Source: Euglena gracilis
Taxonomy: Eukaryota > Euglenida > Euglenophyceae > Euglenales
Length of the DNA: 64,000 nucleotides
Direction of reading: 5' to 3'
Assembly (NCBI GenBank): GCA_039621445.1
Contig: CP154956.1
Location: forward strand, 36,526,444-36,590,443
Shown here: piece by piece, positions 30,729 through 41,957 of the stretch
Layout: each line of letters begins with the position of its first letter
Numbering within the stretch: position 1 is the first letter of the stretch
Program-made: the position numbers and the translations under genes
The notes under the pieces: generated by a model
Databases searched by the model: none
What the model saw: the letters and a program-made list of their open reading frames with translations, nothing else
Told to the model about the DNA's origin: nothing

Positions 30729-31444
30729 ATGGTCAAAAGAACCCACCCCCCTCTTGACCCTTTGCACGGTGCTCTGTTGTCCACGGCAGTGAGCAAAAAA
30801 CCATCTGGATCCCAGGCACAAGAGAGTGCTGCCTTGTCACACCTTCAGGAATTACAGGAGTTTCTGCAGGTGTGCGAGGAAAACCAAGCTTTGTACCCGG
30901 ATCTTGATGATTTTTTCACTGTGTGGGGTGCTTGGCTCATGGATCCCATGTTTGACGACCCGAGTGTTGTCCAACATTTGCGGATCAGCGCCGTGCACAG
31001 TGCGCTCCAAAATTCAAATATGAGGCCAAACCAGCATCCACGTTCCATGGCCACCTAAATGCTCCGATGCTCAAGTGGTCAAAGTGGTCCGGTCCTCAAC
31101 GGGACGTCTACCCACTTCAGCGTTGGAGGCCATCCGTTCCAAATCCAAATCCAAATCGTCCTCACAGTTTCCGGAATTGCAAAGGTTTGATGCGAACCCC
31201 CCTTCCGAAAATTCTGACTTTCGAAAAACGTGAATGGATTGCCATCAGAGATGAAGAGGAGCCGCGTAGGTTGCACTTTGCAAGGTTGACTGCAAGGCCC
31301 CTTTTGGCAGCGTCCCTGGGGAGAGTGACAGTGCCAAGTCGAGCTGAGCATCCGAAGGTCAAAATTAAGAATTCACTCGTGTCCTCGATGCCACCCCCGG
31401 TCCCCGATCCCCAATCGCAAACCAGAGGCAAAAGAGACCCGTAA
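30729..31444 (+). CDS. Possible coding region, frame breaks, function unknown
   Basis: An ORF at 30729-31058 reads LQELQEFLQVCEENQALYPD and LDDFFTVWGAWLMDPMFDDP, which looks protein-like. Beyond its stop, two frames stay open. One has SALEAIRSKSKSKSSSQFPE; the other has EKREWIAIRDEEEPRRLHFA running to 31444. Splicing or decay could explain the switch. It ends 25 bp before tRNA-Leu. I recognise no domain. Confidence 0.4.
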
Positions 31445-31468
31445 AACAAAGTTACTTCGCTGGACATC

Positions 31469-31549
31469 GGTCATTTGCCCGAGCGGTCAAGGGGTGGCAC
31501 TCAAGTTGCCATAGTTCCGGCTGCGTGGGTTCGAATCCCACAGTGACCA
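31469..31549 (+). tRNA. tRNA-Leu (CAA)
   Basis: The acceptor stem GGTCATT pairs with AGTGACC. The anticodon arm is TGGCA-CTCAAGT-TGCCA with anticodon CAA. A long variable arm is typical of class II tRNA-Leu. The T arm is GTGGG-TTCGAAT-CCCAC, with discriminator A. There is no intron and CCA is not fully encoded. A T5 run about 30 bp downstream may end Pol III transcription. Confidence 0.95.
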
Positions 31550-31608
31550 ATTATTTAGGAAACTATTGTCCGCAACCTGTTTTTCAAATCAGGGAAGCAA
31601 ATATTCAA

Positions 31609-31681
31609 CACCCGCGGCGGGGATCGAACCCGCAATCTTCCGCTTAGGAAGCGGACGCCTTATCCATTAGGCCACGCAGGC
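31609..31681 (-). tRNA. tRNA-Arg (CCT)
   Basis: On the minus strand the acceptor GCCTGCG pairs with CGCGGGT (two G-U pairs). The D arm is GCC-TAATGGATAA-GGC. The anticodon arm is TCCGC-TTCCTAA-GCGGA with anticodon CCT, and the T arm is GCGGG-TTCGATC-CCCGC. It is convergent with tRNA-Leu, 59 bp apart. Confidence 0.95.
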
Positions 31682-31992
31682 GATGGTTGATCACCGGACG
31701 GCACAGGACTTGGAGCTGAAAAAAAATCGCGCAAGAAAAGGTTTGGTCGCATCCCGACAGACGACCAAACGAGGGGCTTTCCGAGGGTTGGGGTGGCGTT
31801 CATGTCGTTCAGCATGTCAACCATTAAAATGAAATTCAAATTTGAAGGTCTGAAAAATTCGAAGATATACTAACAAAAAATTCTTTTGTGTTCAGGAAAG
31901 CCCCTGGGGAGCCAGATCATCCTCCAGAAATTTGGGGCCCTCCAAGCCAGTGCACGCATTCCCCTTGCTTAGTTTTAGGGTCACAATAAAAA

Positions 31993-32602
31993 ATGTCAGA
32001 TGTGACCATGACACTCACAAATTGTGAACAATGGCCAGAACATTGTGAACGTTTTCAAAATTCTTGGAAAATTTTTATGGAGAAAACTTTGTTTTTTTCC
32101 TCTCATAAAATTGAACAATTTGGTGCCATTAGCGCCATCCAGGACTTTTCGGCAAACACACAGCAAAAATTGCAAAATAAAGTGAGTTGGGTGTTGCTAA
32201 ATTCCATTATCATGCCAGAACTTTTGACTGTACCTTTTGTAAATGAACCCATGTTATGTGCATGCGCTCCCCACAGTTTGCATTCTGGGAACTCACACGT
32301 TGAGCAGTCTAACCACTCTGCAAAGTTGGGTCAAATTTCAGGAGTATTCAAATTGTATGCAGGTGCATTGGTGTTGAAAGGGGGGCAGGCAGGCATTGCC
32401 ACCCGAGAGCGGCTTGCACAATTTGAACAATGGGGGGGAAATTCCATACAAAATTGCAAATTTTGAAAGGAATTTCATTGAAATTCCAAATCATTCTGGT
32501 TTTTTAAGAATCAGGGGGAAAGGAGCAAATGTGATCATGATTGGAAAGGATGACATTTGTTCAGAAATGACCATTGCCACCCAAATGCACCTAGACGGTT
32601 GA
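31993..32602 (+). CDS. Hypothetical ORF, frameshifted at a G run
   Basis: Met at 31993 begins MSDVTMTLTNCEQWPEHCER; the frame runs 157 codons. After a 7-G run near 32430 the +1 frame continues well (FERNFIEIPNHSGFLRIRGK) to a stop at 32602, so one homopolymer indel probably splits a protein of about 200 residues. The AT content is unlike its neighbours. No known domain. Confidence 0.4.
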
Positions 32603-33277
32603 ATGGATTTTCATTTCATTTGCAAACTGCGCAAAAATCACAAAAACATTCATATAGTACCCAAAAAATCTTGGAGGGGGAGAGAGTCTCCGGGGGTGGG
32701 GGGAAAAAACCTCGGTATGGGGGGCAAATAAATTCAAATCTCCCGCCCCCCGACCCATGATTCTCATGTCAAAATTGAAAACAAAGTGCTGGTTTGGATC
32801 ACCCAATGGCTTCAGCCCTGAGACCTCCATAAATAAATTGAAATTTGCGAACTGCTTGAATTGAATTGAAACGTGCGAAATTTGCAAATGTTCTTTTTTT
32901 CTTCATAGAAATTTTTATGCCTTGTTGCCATTTAGGTACTTGTCTGTTATCGCACTTCGGACCCCCCCCCCTTTCGGTTATCGCACGACGCCCTATTTTT
33001 GGTCTCTGTGTCTCTTGCTGGGTCTCCAGGACGCTGCATGTGGTGCTGGGCATTGTACACGAACCCCTGTTTTTCCGCTCTCTACTCCTCTGGGGGCCGT
33101 CCTGCTATGCAGGCCAGCAGCGAATCGAAGGGTCGCTGTGTTTTACAGACTGGCGCCAGAGGAACTCGGCCAGGTAGCTGTCCAGTAACTTTCGGCAGGT
33201 GCCGCGCTGCACTTTGGGCCTGCACGGGTGTCCCGACTGCCCCACAGTTTTTTTTAAAAAAGACCCAAAAACCCAAA

Positions 33278-33476
33278 TGGGGTTAATTGAGCAGGGTTAG
33301 GTCGACATGGCCATGCGCAACCAGGGGGGGTTGGTACACCCCTCCCCCCCCCCTCTCCGAGGGCCTCGCCACGCCATTTACCCCCTTCCCCCCCCCTATT
33401 CGGACCCCCTCGCCACGGCGTACCAACCCCCCCAGGCCGTGGCGACCTAACCCTGCTCCTTCGATTAACCCCAATT
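33278..33476. repeat. Foldback insertion inside the Merlin element
   Basis: The arms GGGGTTAATTGAGCAGGG and CCCTGCTCCTTCGATTAACC are inverted, with GGTCG/GGCGACC next to them and C/G runs in the middle. Confidence 0.65.
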
Positions 33477-33559
33477 ACCATTTTTGGGGGGGTGGCAAGG
33501 AGAATATGGAGGGGGAGGGACAGAGAAAGACGGCCCTTCGAAAAATTATGGCCCCACCG

Positions 33560-34370
33560 CTCAGGAAACTGGTGTGCATTGCGCCACTTGGCCAGGCCCC
33601 ACACCCGCTCGATGAGTTGGGTGTGGGCCCCGGTCAGTGGGTCGATGAAATTGTACGTGTGGTTGACTGTCAGGTGGTTATATCCCGCGCGCCGGAGCTC
33701 CCGGGAGGAGAACCCGGCCCAGCAGTCGGACATCACCGTGCTGCCCGGCGCGACGCGCCTTCAGGACCCGCGTGAGCGTGCGGGCCGTGCGGGCCGTGCG
33801 GTCGGTGGTCATGAACATCTCGCGGGTTCTGCAGCAGACGCCGCCGAATACCCACTGCGCGGGCAGCACGCGGCCCTTGTTCCCCTTCCGCTTGGAGAAC
33901 AGCGACTCGTCCACCGCGACCACGCGGCCTGGGCCGCCAATGCGGCCCAGCTGGCAGTTGTCCTCGAGGTCCTGCACCGCCACCTCGTGCAGGTACGAGC
34001 ACCAGTCCGTGGTTCCCTCCGCCCCAGGGCCCTGTCGTGGTGCCCCCCTGTACGCCTCGGCAGGGCCCTGGGGCGTGCGACATGTCCAACTTGCGCCGGG
34101 CCCACCGAAAGGACACGTTCTCGTGCGCCCACTGGTACATGAACTGGACCGCCCGGACGAAGTCCAGCCGCCCGAACTCGAACCAGGTGCCGGTGTGTGC
34201 GGCGGCAGGTGCGGTCCGGGCAGCGCCGCAACACCCAGGTCGCAACACACTGTCCGTCCCGCACAGGCACGTCCGCGCCTGGTGCAGCGACCCGTGCCGC
34301 TGAAGCAACTCGACTGCCTCACGCTGAGAGCGCGGAAGCTCAAGGGAGCGCACTGTGCGGGTCCGCACAC
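33560..34370 (-). pseudogene. Merlin (ISXO2-like) transposase pseudogene
   Basis: Three frames carry successive parts. First, a Cys pair and helix region with GTWFEFGRLDFVRAVQFMY and WARRKLDMSH (34269-34074). Second, TDWCSYLHE and VVAVDESLFSKRKGNKGR with the first catalytic Asp near 33911, then LPAQWVFGG. Third, MSDCWAGFSSRELRRAGY with the second Asp near 33727, and VNHTYNFIDPLTGAHTQLIE with the catalytic Glu near 33610. The DDE set is present, but at least two frameshifts separate the parts, so it cannot make an active enzyme as it stands. Confidence 0.8.
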
Positions 34371-35199
34371 TGCGAAAGCCACAAAAAATAGGGCGTCATG
34401 CGATAACCAAAAAAGTGGGGGGGGGCGTCATGCGATAACAGACAAGTACCTCTGTTTATTATCAGGCCTCATTACGATAAACATATTGGACAAACTCACA
34501 TTTTCTGAAAAACCTGTCATTGATGCAAAACCCACTGGCTGAATCAATCATGCCCCTGTTTGTTTCACGTTTTTCTTGACGTGGGGAAACCCATGACTGT
34601 TGAATGGTTTGTTTTAAAGCCCCCCCTCCCAGGGTTTGGTTTTGCCGCCCACTTTTTACTAAAAAAAATCATGCCTGAGCCCAGCGTTCAGCCTGAAAGC
34701 GGGTTCACCCACGGGGCCGCCGAAGGAGGGTGTTGCCCCCGTGCCCCCCCCCCCCCCCGTGTCCCCCCCCCGTGTCCCCCCCGGTCGAGGACTACAAAGC
34801 CCTCAAAGCCCTCGAGGTTTGCTCTTGCCATGTTCTGCACACAGTGCATGCTCCCATTTTCCATATTTTGTCTCCTTTTTTGTGATTCCAAGGGAAGCTG
34901 GTTGTTGGCGGATTGGCAGCCCCCCCCCCGCCCTTGGGGGTGGGTCGGGACACGGGGGGGGGGGGACACAGGGGGGACATCCTGGTTTTCATGGAAAATT
35001 ATCACCACGGATGCTTGCACGGCAAAGACACGGTGGTTGAATCTTAACCAAGGGTTCATTCGTCACAGAACAACATCATCGGATTTAAATGAACTGCCAG
35101 CTGTGGAATAGCTTGAATTTGAATTTGAAGGTGTCTTCGAGTGCCCTAGGATGCAGTGCAACCCCACTTTGCCTAAAATTATTTGATGGAATGAAATGA

Positions 35200-35480
35200 A
35201 TTTAGGCCTGGAATAATGTCAGAAGATCTGCATGAATATTCAGGTTTGAAATTGCCCCCAAAGGAACCAGTTTGTTGGCATGCAGAGGGATGAACACAAG
35301 TTGATTTTTTGGCATTTGTTTTGAACCTGAATCGATTAGGTCTCTGACAACCCTGTTCAAGTGTTTTTGCAATGTATTTTTGGTGCGGGCTACCAATAAA
35401 ATGTCGAAATAAGATTCCTTTTTTCCTCCAAAGTTTTTTGAATGTCTTCATGACTGACTCAAAAAATTGGGGCATCACAT
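35200..35480 (-). pseudogene. LTR-retrotransposon type reverse transcriptase relic
   Basis: Minus-strand frames give a motif-B-like PQFFESVMKTF and then, after a frame change, SYFDILLVARTKNTLQKHL and VVRDLIDSG. These correspond to the Y.DD-ILV..T..EH..HL..V...L...G pattern of Ty3/Gypsy-type RTs. The catalytic pair is damaged and frames are broken. Too short to classify further. Confidence 0.5.
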
Positions 35481-35812
35481 TCGGGCCAGAACAGCCTGCC
35501 CAGGGCTGTTGTATTTCCTATTCAGCGTTTGGATCCTCCAAGGGTGCTATGGACAATGATTACACCTAAATTCTGTCAACGCGGCTTGCGTACAAAATGG
35601 TAGTTCAAATTCGCACGTTTCAAAAGGTTGTCAATTTGTCAGTTCTGAACTTTGAATTTGAACATTTTTTGGAAGGGTTGAGTCAGCACATGTTCCTGTT
35701 GCGGACAACACCATATAATGATTAGAACAGCAGAAAACAACCTATAACTCTGATAATTGCGGATTATTAGCACATCAAAATGATGCGGATGATCATGACT
35801 CAACAAGGTTGA

Positions 35813-35940
35813 CGGCTTGTTTTTTTTAAAAAAACATGTTTTTAATAAAAAACAAAAAAAATGTCATGGAGGGTTTGGAGGAAAATTTTTTGCAATGTTT
35901 TCCCTCGAAAAAAGTTCATTTTTTATCTCTGCAGCATTCA
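35813..35940. repeat. T/A-run repeat, second copy
   Basis: Matches 28965-29115, including GTCATGGAGGGTTTGGAG. Confidence 0.6.
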
Positions 35941-36054
35941 TTTTTTTTGGGGTTGAAAGCTTTGCACCAGAAAACACAGATTTGGAAATACCAACCCCCC
36001 CCCTCTATTTGGCCGCCCTCCAGGCGGCCCGGACCCCCCTCTGGCCAATTAGGG

Positions 36055-36510
36055 GGGGGGGGACAATTAGGGGGGGGTTACCCCTAACCCCCCCCTAAAC
36101 CCCCCCCCAAATAATAAACCCCCCCCAAATAATAAACCCCCCCAAATAATAAACCCCCCCCTGAGGACCGACTTCGGCCGCCCAAATAATAAACCCCCCC
36201 CTCTGGCAGGTGTGAGGGCAAAGGAAAAAAGAGCCAAAAATTTGCAGAAATGTTGCAAAAAATCACAAAAATGGATCAAATTGGTGCAGAAAAATGCCAA
36301 AAAAGCACCCAGTTTTCAAAAAAAGCCCAAAAATGCCAAAAAAGTGACAATTGGAGCCTGTGGAGGGGTTTTCGGGTCTAATTTTGACTTCGAATTTTTT
36401 GCCCAAATAATAAACCCCCCCAAATAATAACCCCCCCCCCTGGACCCCGACTTCGGGTGCCCAAATAATAAACCGGGGGGGTTTATTATTTGGGGGGGGG
36501 GTTTAATTGG
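36055..36510. repeat. CAAATAATAAACCCCCC element with inverted ends
   Basis: Left array 36100-36200 and right array 36400-36505 share CCAAATAATAAACCCC units around about 200 bp of AT-rich sequence. The G-run TTATTATTTGGGGG at the right end pairs with the units. Confidence 0.7.
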
Positions 36511-36737
36511 CCACCTGGACCCCGTCCTTTACAGTCGCGAACCACCTAAAACACCCGAATAAAGACATTTTCCGTTGAAATGAGTAACCCCCCCCCCCTA
36601 ATTGGCCACCTGGGCTCTGGCCAATTAGGGGGGGGGGACAAACAGAGGGGGGGGTTGGTACTTTCACACATAAAAAAAACTTTAGAGGGGGTGTTCCCCC
36701 ATGACCAACCCCCCGGCCCCGAGCGAGAAATTGGTGA

Positions 36738-36815
36738 TGGACTTTTTGGTGGTCGCCAGCGACTAGTCGCTGGCGACCATTTTCTAGCGACTGGTCGCTG
36801 GCGACCACCAATTTT
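36738..36815. repeat. GGTCGC-GCGACC palindromes
   Basis: GGTCGCCAGCGACTAGTCGC and inverted partners, related to the GGTCGCTAGCGACC arrays at 39943-40025 and 40598-40707. Confidence 0.7.
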
Positions 36816-37464
36816 AAGTCCACCCCCCCCCCTCTGAAAAAGTTTTTAAGCCCCCCCCCAAAAATTCATTCAAATATGAAGGAAAATGACTCAAAACCCA
36901 CCCAAATGCCTTCAGAAACCCCCATTCGGGGGTCCATTTGCAAAAATTTTTTGGTAATATCTTCTTTTTGCGCCAGTTCTGTGAAACTTGTCTTTGTCCA
37001 GGAGTTAAGGAGCACGATTCGGCCATCTTTGTCTTGCACACACAAGGGGATTTTGCCGTCCCCCCCCCCCCCCGGACCCCGACCCGTAGGCCAACTAAGT
37101 TCGCATATCGGCGTTCACACGGGAGCGCGGGTCTGCTAGAGATCCCACTGGCCAAATTTGGACTTGCTGCAGTCCAGCCCACCCCCGCGAGGGTACTGCA
37201 ATCCCGAAAGCAAAAGCCTGGTCTGGATCAGCCCAGGCGAATATCTCTTGAAAACTGTCATTTTTGGGCCCAGAGAGCACCACCCATCCCAAAACTTGAC
37301 CCCCCCCCATGGGGGTGGGAGGTCAACCCGGGAGGGACACCCCCAGTGCCACCCTAAACGATGGGGGGATGAAGCGGCTTTGTGCGTGCTGGGTGCTAAA
37401 AAAAAGGGGGTGGGATTTCTGCTGTCCCAGCCGGCTCCGTGCGGAAAATCGCGGGTGACCAAAT

Positions 37465-37560
37465 TGCGGGTCGGGTCGACCTGTGGTCGGCCCGACCTGT
37501 GTGGGTGGCTTATCGACTTGTGTGGGTCGGGCCGACCAGGTCGGGCCGACCCACATTATT
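37465..37560. repeat. GGTCGGGCCGACC palindromes
   Basis: Repeats of GGTCGGCCCGACC and GGTCGGGCCGACC, the same word family as the 38603-39685 element. Confidence 0.7.
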
Positions 37561-38059
37561 CCGCACTACCCCCCCCCTTTTTGAAAATTAAGCCCCCCCC
37601 CCCTGAAAAAAACTTATGTCCAAATCACCCCAAAACCAGTCAAAACCCACTTAAATGGCTCCAGAACCCTCCAATCGGGGGTGAATATGCAAAAACTTGG
37701 GGGAAAATGCCCATTTTTGGCCACTTTTGGGAAAAGCATAGGGGGTGCTTCAGCACGGAATCTCCCCGGGCAGTCAATTAGGGGGGGGGGGGGTTGAATT
37801 TTTTTTTCAAAGGGGGGGGGGGCGTTTGGTCAATTAGGGGGGGTTCAATTAGGGGGAGGGGGTGGTAACAAAATCCCTTTGCTGCCGGACCGTTTTGTGT
37901 GCATGCGCAATCAGACACCCATTGTCGGAGGGCGCCCTTGGTCGTGTAGCGGGGGGGGGGGGGCTGCCGCCCATCAGGGGGCCCCCTTCGGGGGCCTCCT
38001 GAACACGTTTTCAGGCTGAAATCTGGGCTCACCCACAATTTGTGTGTAGAAACCGTGTA

Positions 38060-38165
38060 TTGGGGCTCTGGCTTCACGCCCGAACCGGCGTTCTAGGAGC
38101 CGGTTCGCAGAATTTTCTGCACCGAACCGGCGTCCAGAACGCCGGTTCGGGCGGGAAGACGGCGT
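38060..38165. repeat. GCCGGTTCGGGCG foldback
   Basis: GAACCGGCGTTC and its inverted copy within GAAACCGTGTATTGGGGCTC borders. Other copies at 42545-42740, 43110-43255, 43722-43835, 50283-50405 and 53355-53465. Confidence 0.75.
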
Positions 38166-38602
38166 CCAAGCAGGGCTCTAGGCGGTAGACTGGGGAGGGG
38201 GTCCTGGGTGGTAGGCCGACTAGTCGGCCGACCACCCAACTGGTCGGCCGACTAGGCCTGGTCGGCAGCTAGTCGGCGAGACGGGGGGGGGGGGGGAGTG
38301 GGTGGTCGGCGGATTGGTCGGCCGACCACCCACTCTAATGTAGTTACGGGCCAGTCTCGCCGACTTTTTATGAAGAAAATTGTAGACTAGTCGGTGGCTA
38401 GTCGGTGGTCATAAAAATGGACTGTGGCGGGTCCAAACCACCCGGAAATGGTCCGGATGGATCCAAATAAGTGCCTCACACCAACAAGAACACCCTCAGA
38501 TGGAAATCTTTGGTCGGTGGGGGGTTGGTGGGCCCTTTGATGGGGTCCGGAGGGGTAAAAAACCAATGACTAAACAGGGATCACATGAAAACCCTTCAGA
38601 AA
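38165..38602. mobile_element. TAGTCGG palindrome element, left part
   Basis: A diverged copy of the family at 26028 and 45121 (GGTAGACTGGGG start, GGTAAAAAACCAATGA core). It is interrupted at 38603 by another element and resumes at 39695. Confidence 0.6.
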
Positions 38603-39685
38603 GGCTCCGTGCGGATGATTGGCTACGACGATCCCGGAGGTCGTACCGACCATGGTCGGACCGACCTAGGTCGGGCCCGACCTAGGGCCGACCATTGGTT
38701 ATGGCCTATCGACCATTGGAGGTCGGGCCGACCAGGTCGGCCCGACCTCCAATCACCCGCATTACCCCCCCTTTTTTGGAAATTTAAGCCCCCCCCCCGC
38801 AAAATTTGATTCGGCAAATTTGACTCAAAAAGGATGGAAACACATTGGAATCACCTTGAAACTGTCAAAAAACATCCCATATGGAAAAAAAATAAAAAAC
38901 CCCCCAATATACTCCCTTTGTGCTAACTTAGTCGGCCTACGGCCTCCTCTGGGGGGGGCTGCCGCCCCCCCCCCCCCGGACCCCCCCGCCTAAAGTAACA
39001 ATACCCCCTTGTGTGTGCAAGGATGGCCAAAACGCGCCCCCCAACAAACTCCCTTTGTGCTAACTTAGTCGGCCTACGGCCTCCTCCGGGGGGGGGCTGC
39101 CGCCCCCCCCCCCCCGGACCCCCCCACCTAAAATAACAATACCCCCTTGTGTGTGCAAGGCAAGGATGGCCAAAACGCGCCCCCCAACAAACTCCCTTTG
39201 TGCTAACTTAGTCGGCCTATGGCCTCCTCCGGGGGGGGCTGCCGCCCCCCCCCCCGATCCCCCCCCCGCCAAAAATAACAATATCCCCTTGTGTGTGCAA
39301 GGCAACGATGGCCAAAACACGCCCCCACAAAATCCTTTTCTGTGTACCCAGGTAGGTAAAATAGCCCATCTGTATGTTCCACAGGGTTTGGCCAAGGGTT
39401 TTTATGCTTCTGAAATGGAAAACCATGGAGGTCGTTTCTACCGACCATATGGTCGGCCCGACCTCCAAATGGTCGGGCGGACCCTACTGGCCGGTAACAA
39501 ACACGTCGGGCCGACCATGGTCGGCCCGACCTTTACCGACCTATAGTCAAAATTCCTTTGAAAATTTTGAAAAAGGGGGGGGGTAATGCGGTTGATTGGC
39601 TAGTCGGCCCGACCTCCAGTGGTCGGGCCAACCAATGGTCGGTACGACCTCCAGGATCGTCATAGCCAATTATCCGCCCGGGGCC
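38603..39685. mobile_element. Long-TIR element with GGTCGGCCCGACC palindromes, perfect 9-bp TSD
   Basis: The ends GGCTCCGTGCGG and (inverted) GGCCCCGGGCGG continue into ATTGGCTA.GACGATCC and GGAGGTCGTACCGACC, so the TIRs exceed 50 bp. CTTCAGAAA flanks both sides (38594-38602, 39686-39694). A 9-bp duplication with long TIRs suggests a Mutator-like origin. The inside has three tandem units of about 125-150 bp (CTAACTTAGTCGGCCTA...). No ORF. Confidence 0.75.
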
Positions 39686-39694
39686 CTTCAGAAA

Positions 39695-39920
39695 TGCAAG
39701 CATTCTGCATCAAGACAGGCTGAAAACTCCCCCTTCCACCCCCACAAAATCCCTTCTGTGTTGGCATCATACTCAGGGGCTAAGTCATTTTGTGGCTCAC
39801 TTTGTCATAGGCGGGGGGGGGTGGGCTTCGCCCCCCCCCGCACCCCCCCCCCCCTCAAATAACAAAATCCCTTCTATGTTGGCAACATACTCCGGGGTTA
39901 AGTCGTTTTTGTGGGCTCAT
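39695..39920. repeat. Right part of the interrupted TAGTCGG element with 110-bp units
   Basis: TGCAAGCATTCTGCATCAAG continues the 38165 copy. Then come two units of the GGCAACATACTC...CAAATAACAAAATCCC minisatellite. Confidence 0.6.
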
Positions 39921-39942
39921 TGCGGATTATTGGCCGTGGAAC

Positions 39943-40740
39943 TTTTGGTGGTCGCTAGCGACCGTTGGTCACGGTCGACCGACCATTGGTGGTCGCTAGC
40001 GACCGGTCGCTACCACCAATATTTCGACCACCCCCCCCCTTCAGCATATTTTTAAGCCCCCCCCCCAATAGGCTTTTATAGCAAAACCCCCAAGGTGTAC
40101 TGCAAAACGATGATACCAGGGCCAGGCGCAGATCTAATGCAACGAGCACTGAACAAACAGTCCGAAGGCGCCTTCGGTCGTCTAGCGGGGGGGGGGGGTG
40201 CGGGGAGGGCGGGGGGGTGCGGGGGGGGAGGCTGCCGCCCCCCCCCCCCCAGCACCCCCCCCCGCACCCCCCCCGCCCTCCAATAACAAAATCCCTTCCG
40301 GGGGGTAACCGACCCAGGGCCATGCGCGCATGTAATGCCACGCGCACCGTAAACAAAACAGTCCTAAGGCGTCTTCGGCGCCCTTGGTCGTCTAGCGGGG
40401 GGGGGGGGCTGCCACACCCCCCCCCCGCCCTCCCAAAAAAAAATCTCCCCTGCGGGGGTAACCGACCCAGGGCCATGCGCGCATGTAATGCCACGCGCAC
40501 CGTAAACAAAACAGTCCTAAGGCGCCTTCGGCGCCCTTGGTCTAGCGGGGGGGGGCGGCTGCCGCCCCCCCGCACCCCCCCCCGCCTGCCGTGGAACTTT
40601 TGGTGGTCGCTAGCGACCGGTCGCTAGCAACCGAATTCTGGCGACCGGTCGCTAGCGACCGTTGGTGGTCGGAGCGACCGGTCGCTAGCGACCACCAAAA
40701 ATTCAACCCCCCCCCTCTCAGAAGATTTTTAAGCCCCCCC
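39943..40740. mobile_element. Element bounded by GGTCGCTAGCGACC arrays
   Basis: Inverted palindrome arrays at 39943-40025 and 40598-40707 border about 570 bp. The inside carries three units containing GCGCGCATGTAATGCCACGC and AAGGCG(C/T)CTTCGGCGCCC. Both borders end in TTTTAAGCCCCCCC words. The structure resembles the TIR elements above, but I could not find a target duplication. Confidence 0.55.
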
Positions 40741-41755
40741 CCCCCTGTGAAGGAAAAATTTCCCTCAGAGAAAAACATGAAATTTTATATCAAAAATTCC
40801 TTTTTCTGCTTTTAGGATCTTGCACGAAATCAGACAATGTTACGTTACTTTGTCAAGAGGGCGGTACGGGGGTCCGGGGGGGGGGGGGGCGGCTGGCGGG
40901 GGGGGGGTGGGCGGCAGCGGGGGGGGGGGGTGGCATTACCCTCACCCCCCCCTCAGAGTGGCATGGTATTTTTTGTCAAATTTGCTTTACCCCCCCTCAA
41001 AGTGGCCACTTTCGTTTGGTGCCAAAGCCCAAAAAATTTTTGGGGCCCCATGGGTCGGTTACCCCACGGAAGGGATTTTGTTATTGGAGGGTGGGGGGGT
41101 GCGGGGGGGGGGGGGTGGCAGCCCCCCCCCCCCCGCTAGACGACCAAGGGCGCCGAAGGCGCCTTAGCACTGTTTTGTTTACGGTGCGCGTGGCATTACA
41201 TGCGCGCATGGCCCTGGGTTGGTTACCCCCCCAAGGGATTTTGTCATTGGAGGGCGGGGGGGGGGAGTGCGGGGGGGGGGCGGCAGTCCCCCCCCCCCGC
41301 TAGACGACCAAGGGCGCCGCGCCTTAGGACTGTTTTGTTTACGGTGCGCGTGGCATTACATGCGCGCATGGCCCTGGGTTGGTTACCCTCCGGAAGGGAT
41401 TTTGTTCTTGGACAATTTTCCGCTCGGAGCCGTTTTTGTGGCTCACTTTGGCATAGGCGGGGGGGGGGGGGGGTGCTCCGCCCCCCCCCCGCACCCCCCC
41501 CTCAAATAACAAAATCCCTTCTATGTTGGCAATATACTTGGAGGGCTAAGTCCTTTTTGTGCAAAATTTGACTTATATACAACGGGGAGAGGTGTTCTTT
41601 TGCCAAAAGGGGCCCAAAATGGACATTTTGCCCCCAGTTTTTTGCATATTCACCCCTGATTGGGGGGTTCTGGAGCTATTTGGATGGGTTTTGACTGGTG
41701 TTGAGGTGATTTGGAAAAAAGTTTTTTTTCAGGGGGGGGCTTAAAAGTCGGCGAA

Positions 41756-41940
41756 ACTGGCCCGTAACTACATTAGAGTGGGTGGTCGGCTGACTAATCC
41801 GCCGACCACCCACTCCCCCCCCCCCCCCGTCTCGCCGACTAGCTGCCGACCAGGCCTAGTCGGCCGACCAGTTGGGTGGTCGGCCGACTAGTCGGCCGAC
41901 CACCCAGGACCCCCCCCCCAGTCTACCGTCTGGCACTACC
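41756..41940. repeat. TAGTCGG palindrome element end (inverted)
   Basis: It ends CCCAGTCTACCGTCTGGCAC, the inverse of the GGTAGACTGGG start. Palindromes GGTCGGCCGACTAGTCGGCC are present. Confidence 0.65.
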
Positions 41941-41957
41941 ATGCTTTCGATTGATAT

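Larger units (their letters stand above)
32935..34450 (-). mobile_element. Merlin-type DNA transposon, inactive
   Basis: The TIRs start GGTACTTGTCTGTTATCGCA on the left, with the inverted copy TGCGATAACAGACAAGTACC ending at 34450. Both continue with a second TTATCGCA.GACGCCC word. The element encodes an IS1016/ISXO2-like DDE transposase with frame breaks. The flanking 8 bp (GCCATTTA, TCTGTTTA) match only partly. Merlin elements typically have GG-starting TIRs and 8-9 bp duplications. Confidence 0.8.

Noticed and set aside
39060-39470. Gly/Pro-rich ORFs over C/G runs
   Set aside because: Produced by homopolymers in repeat units; no codon pattern.
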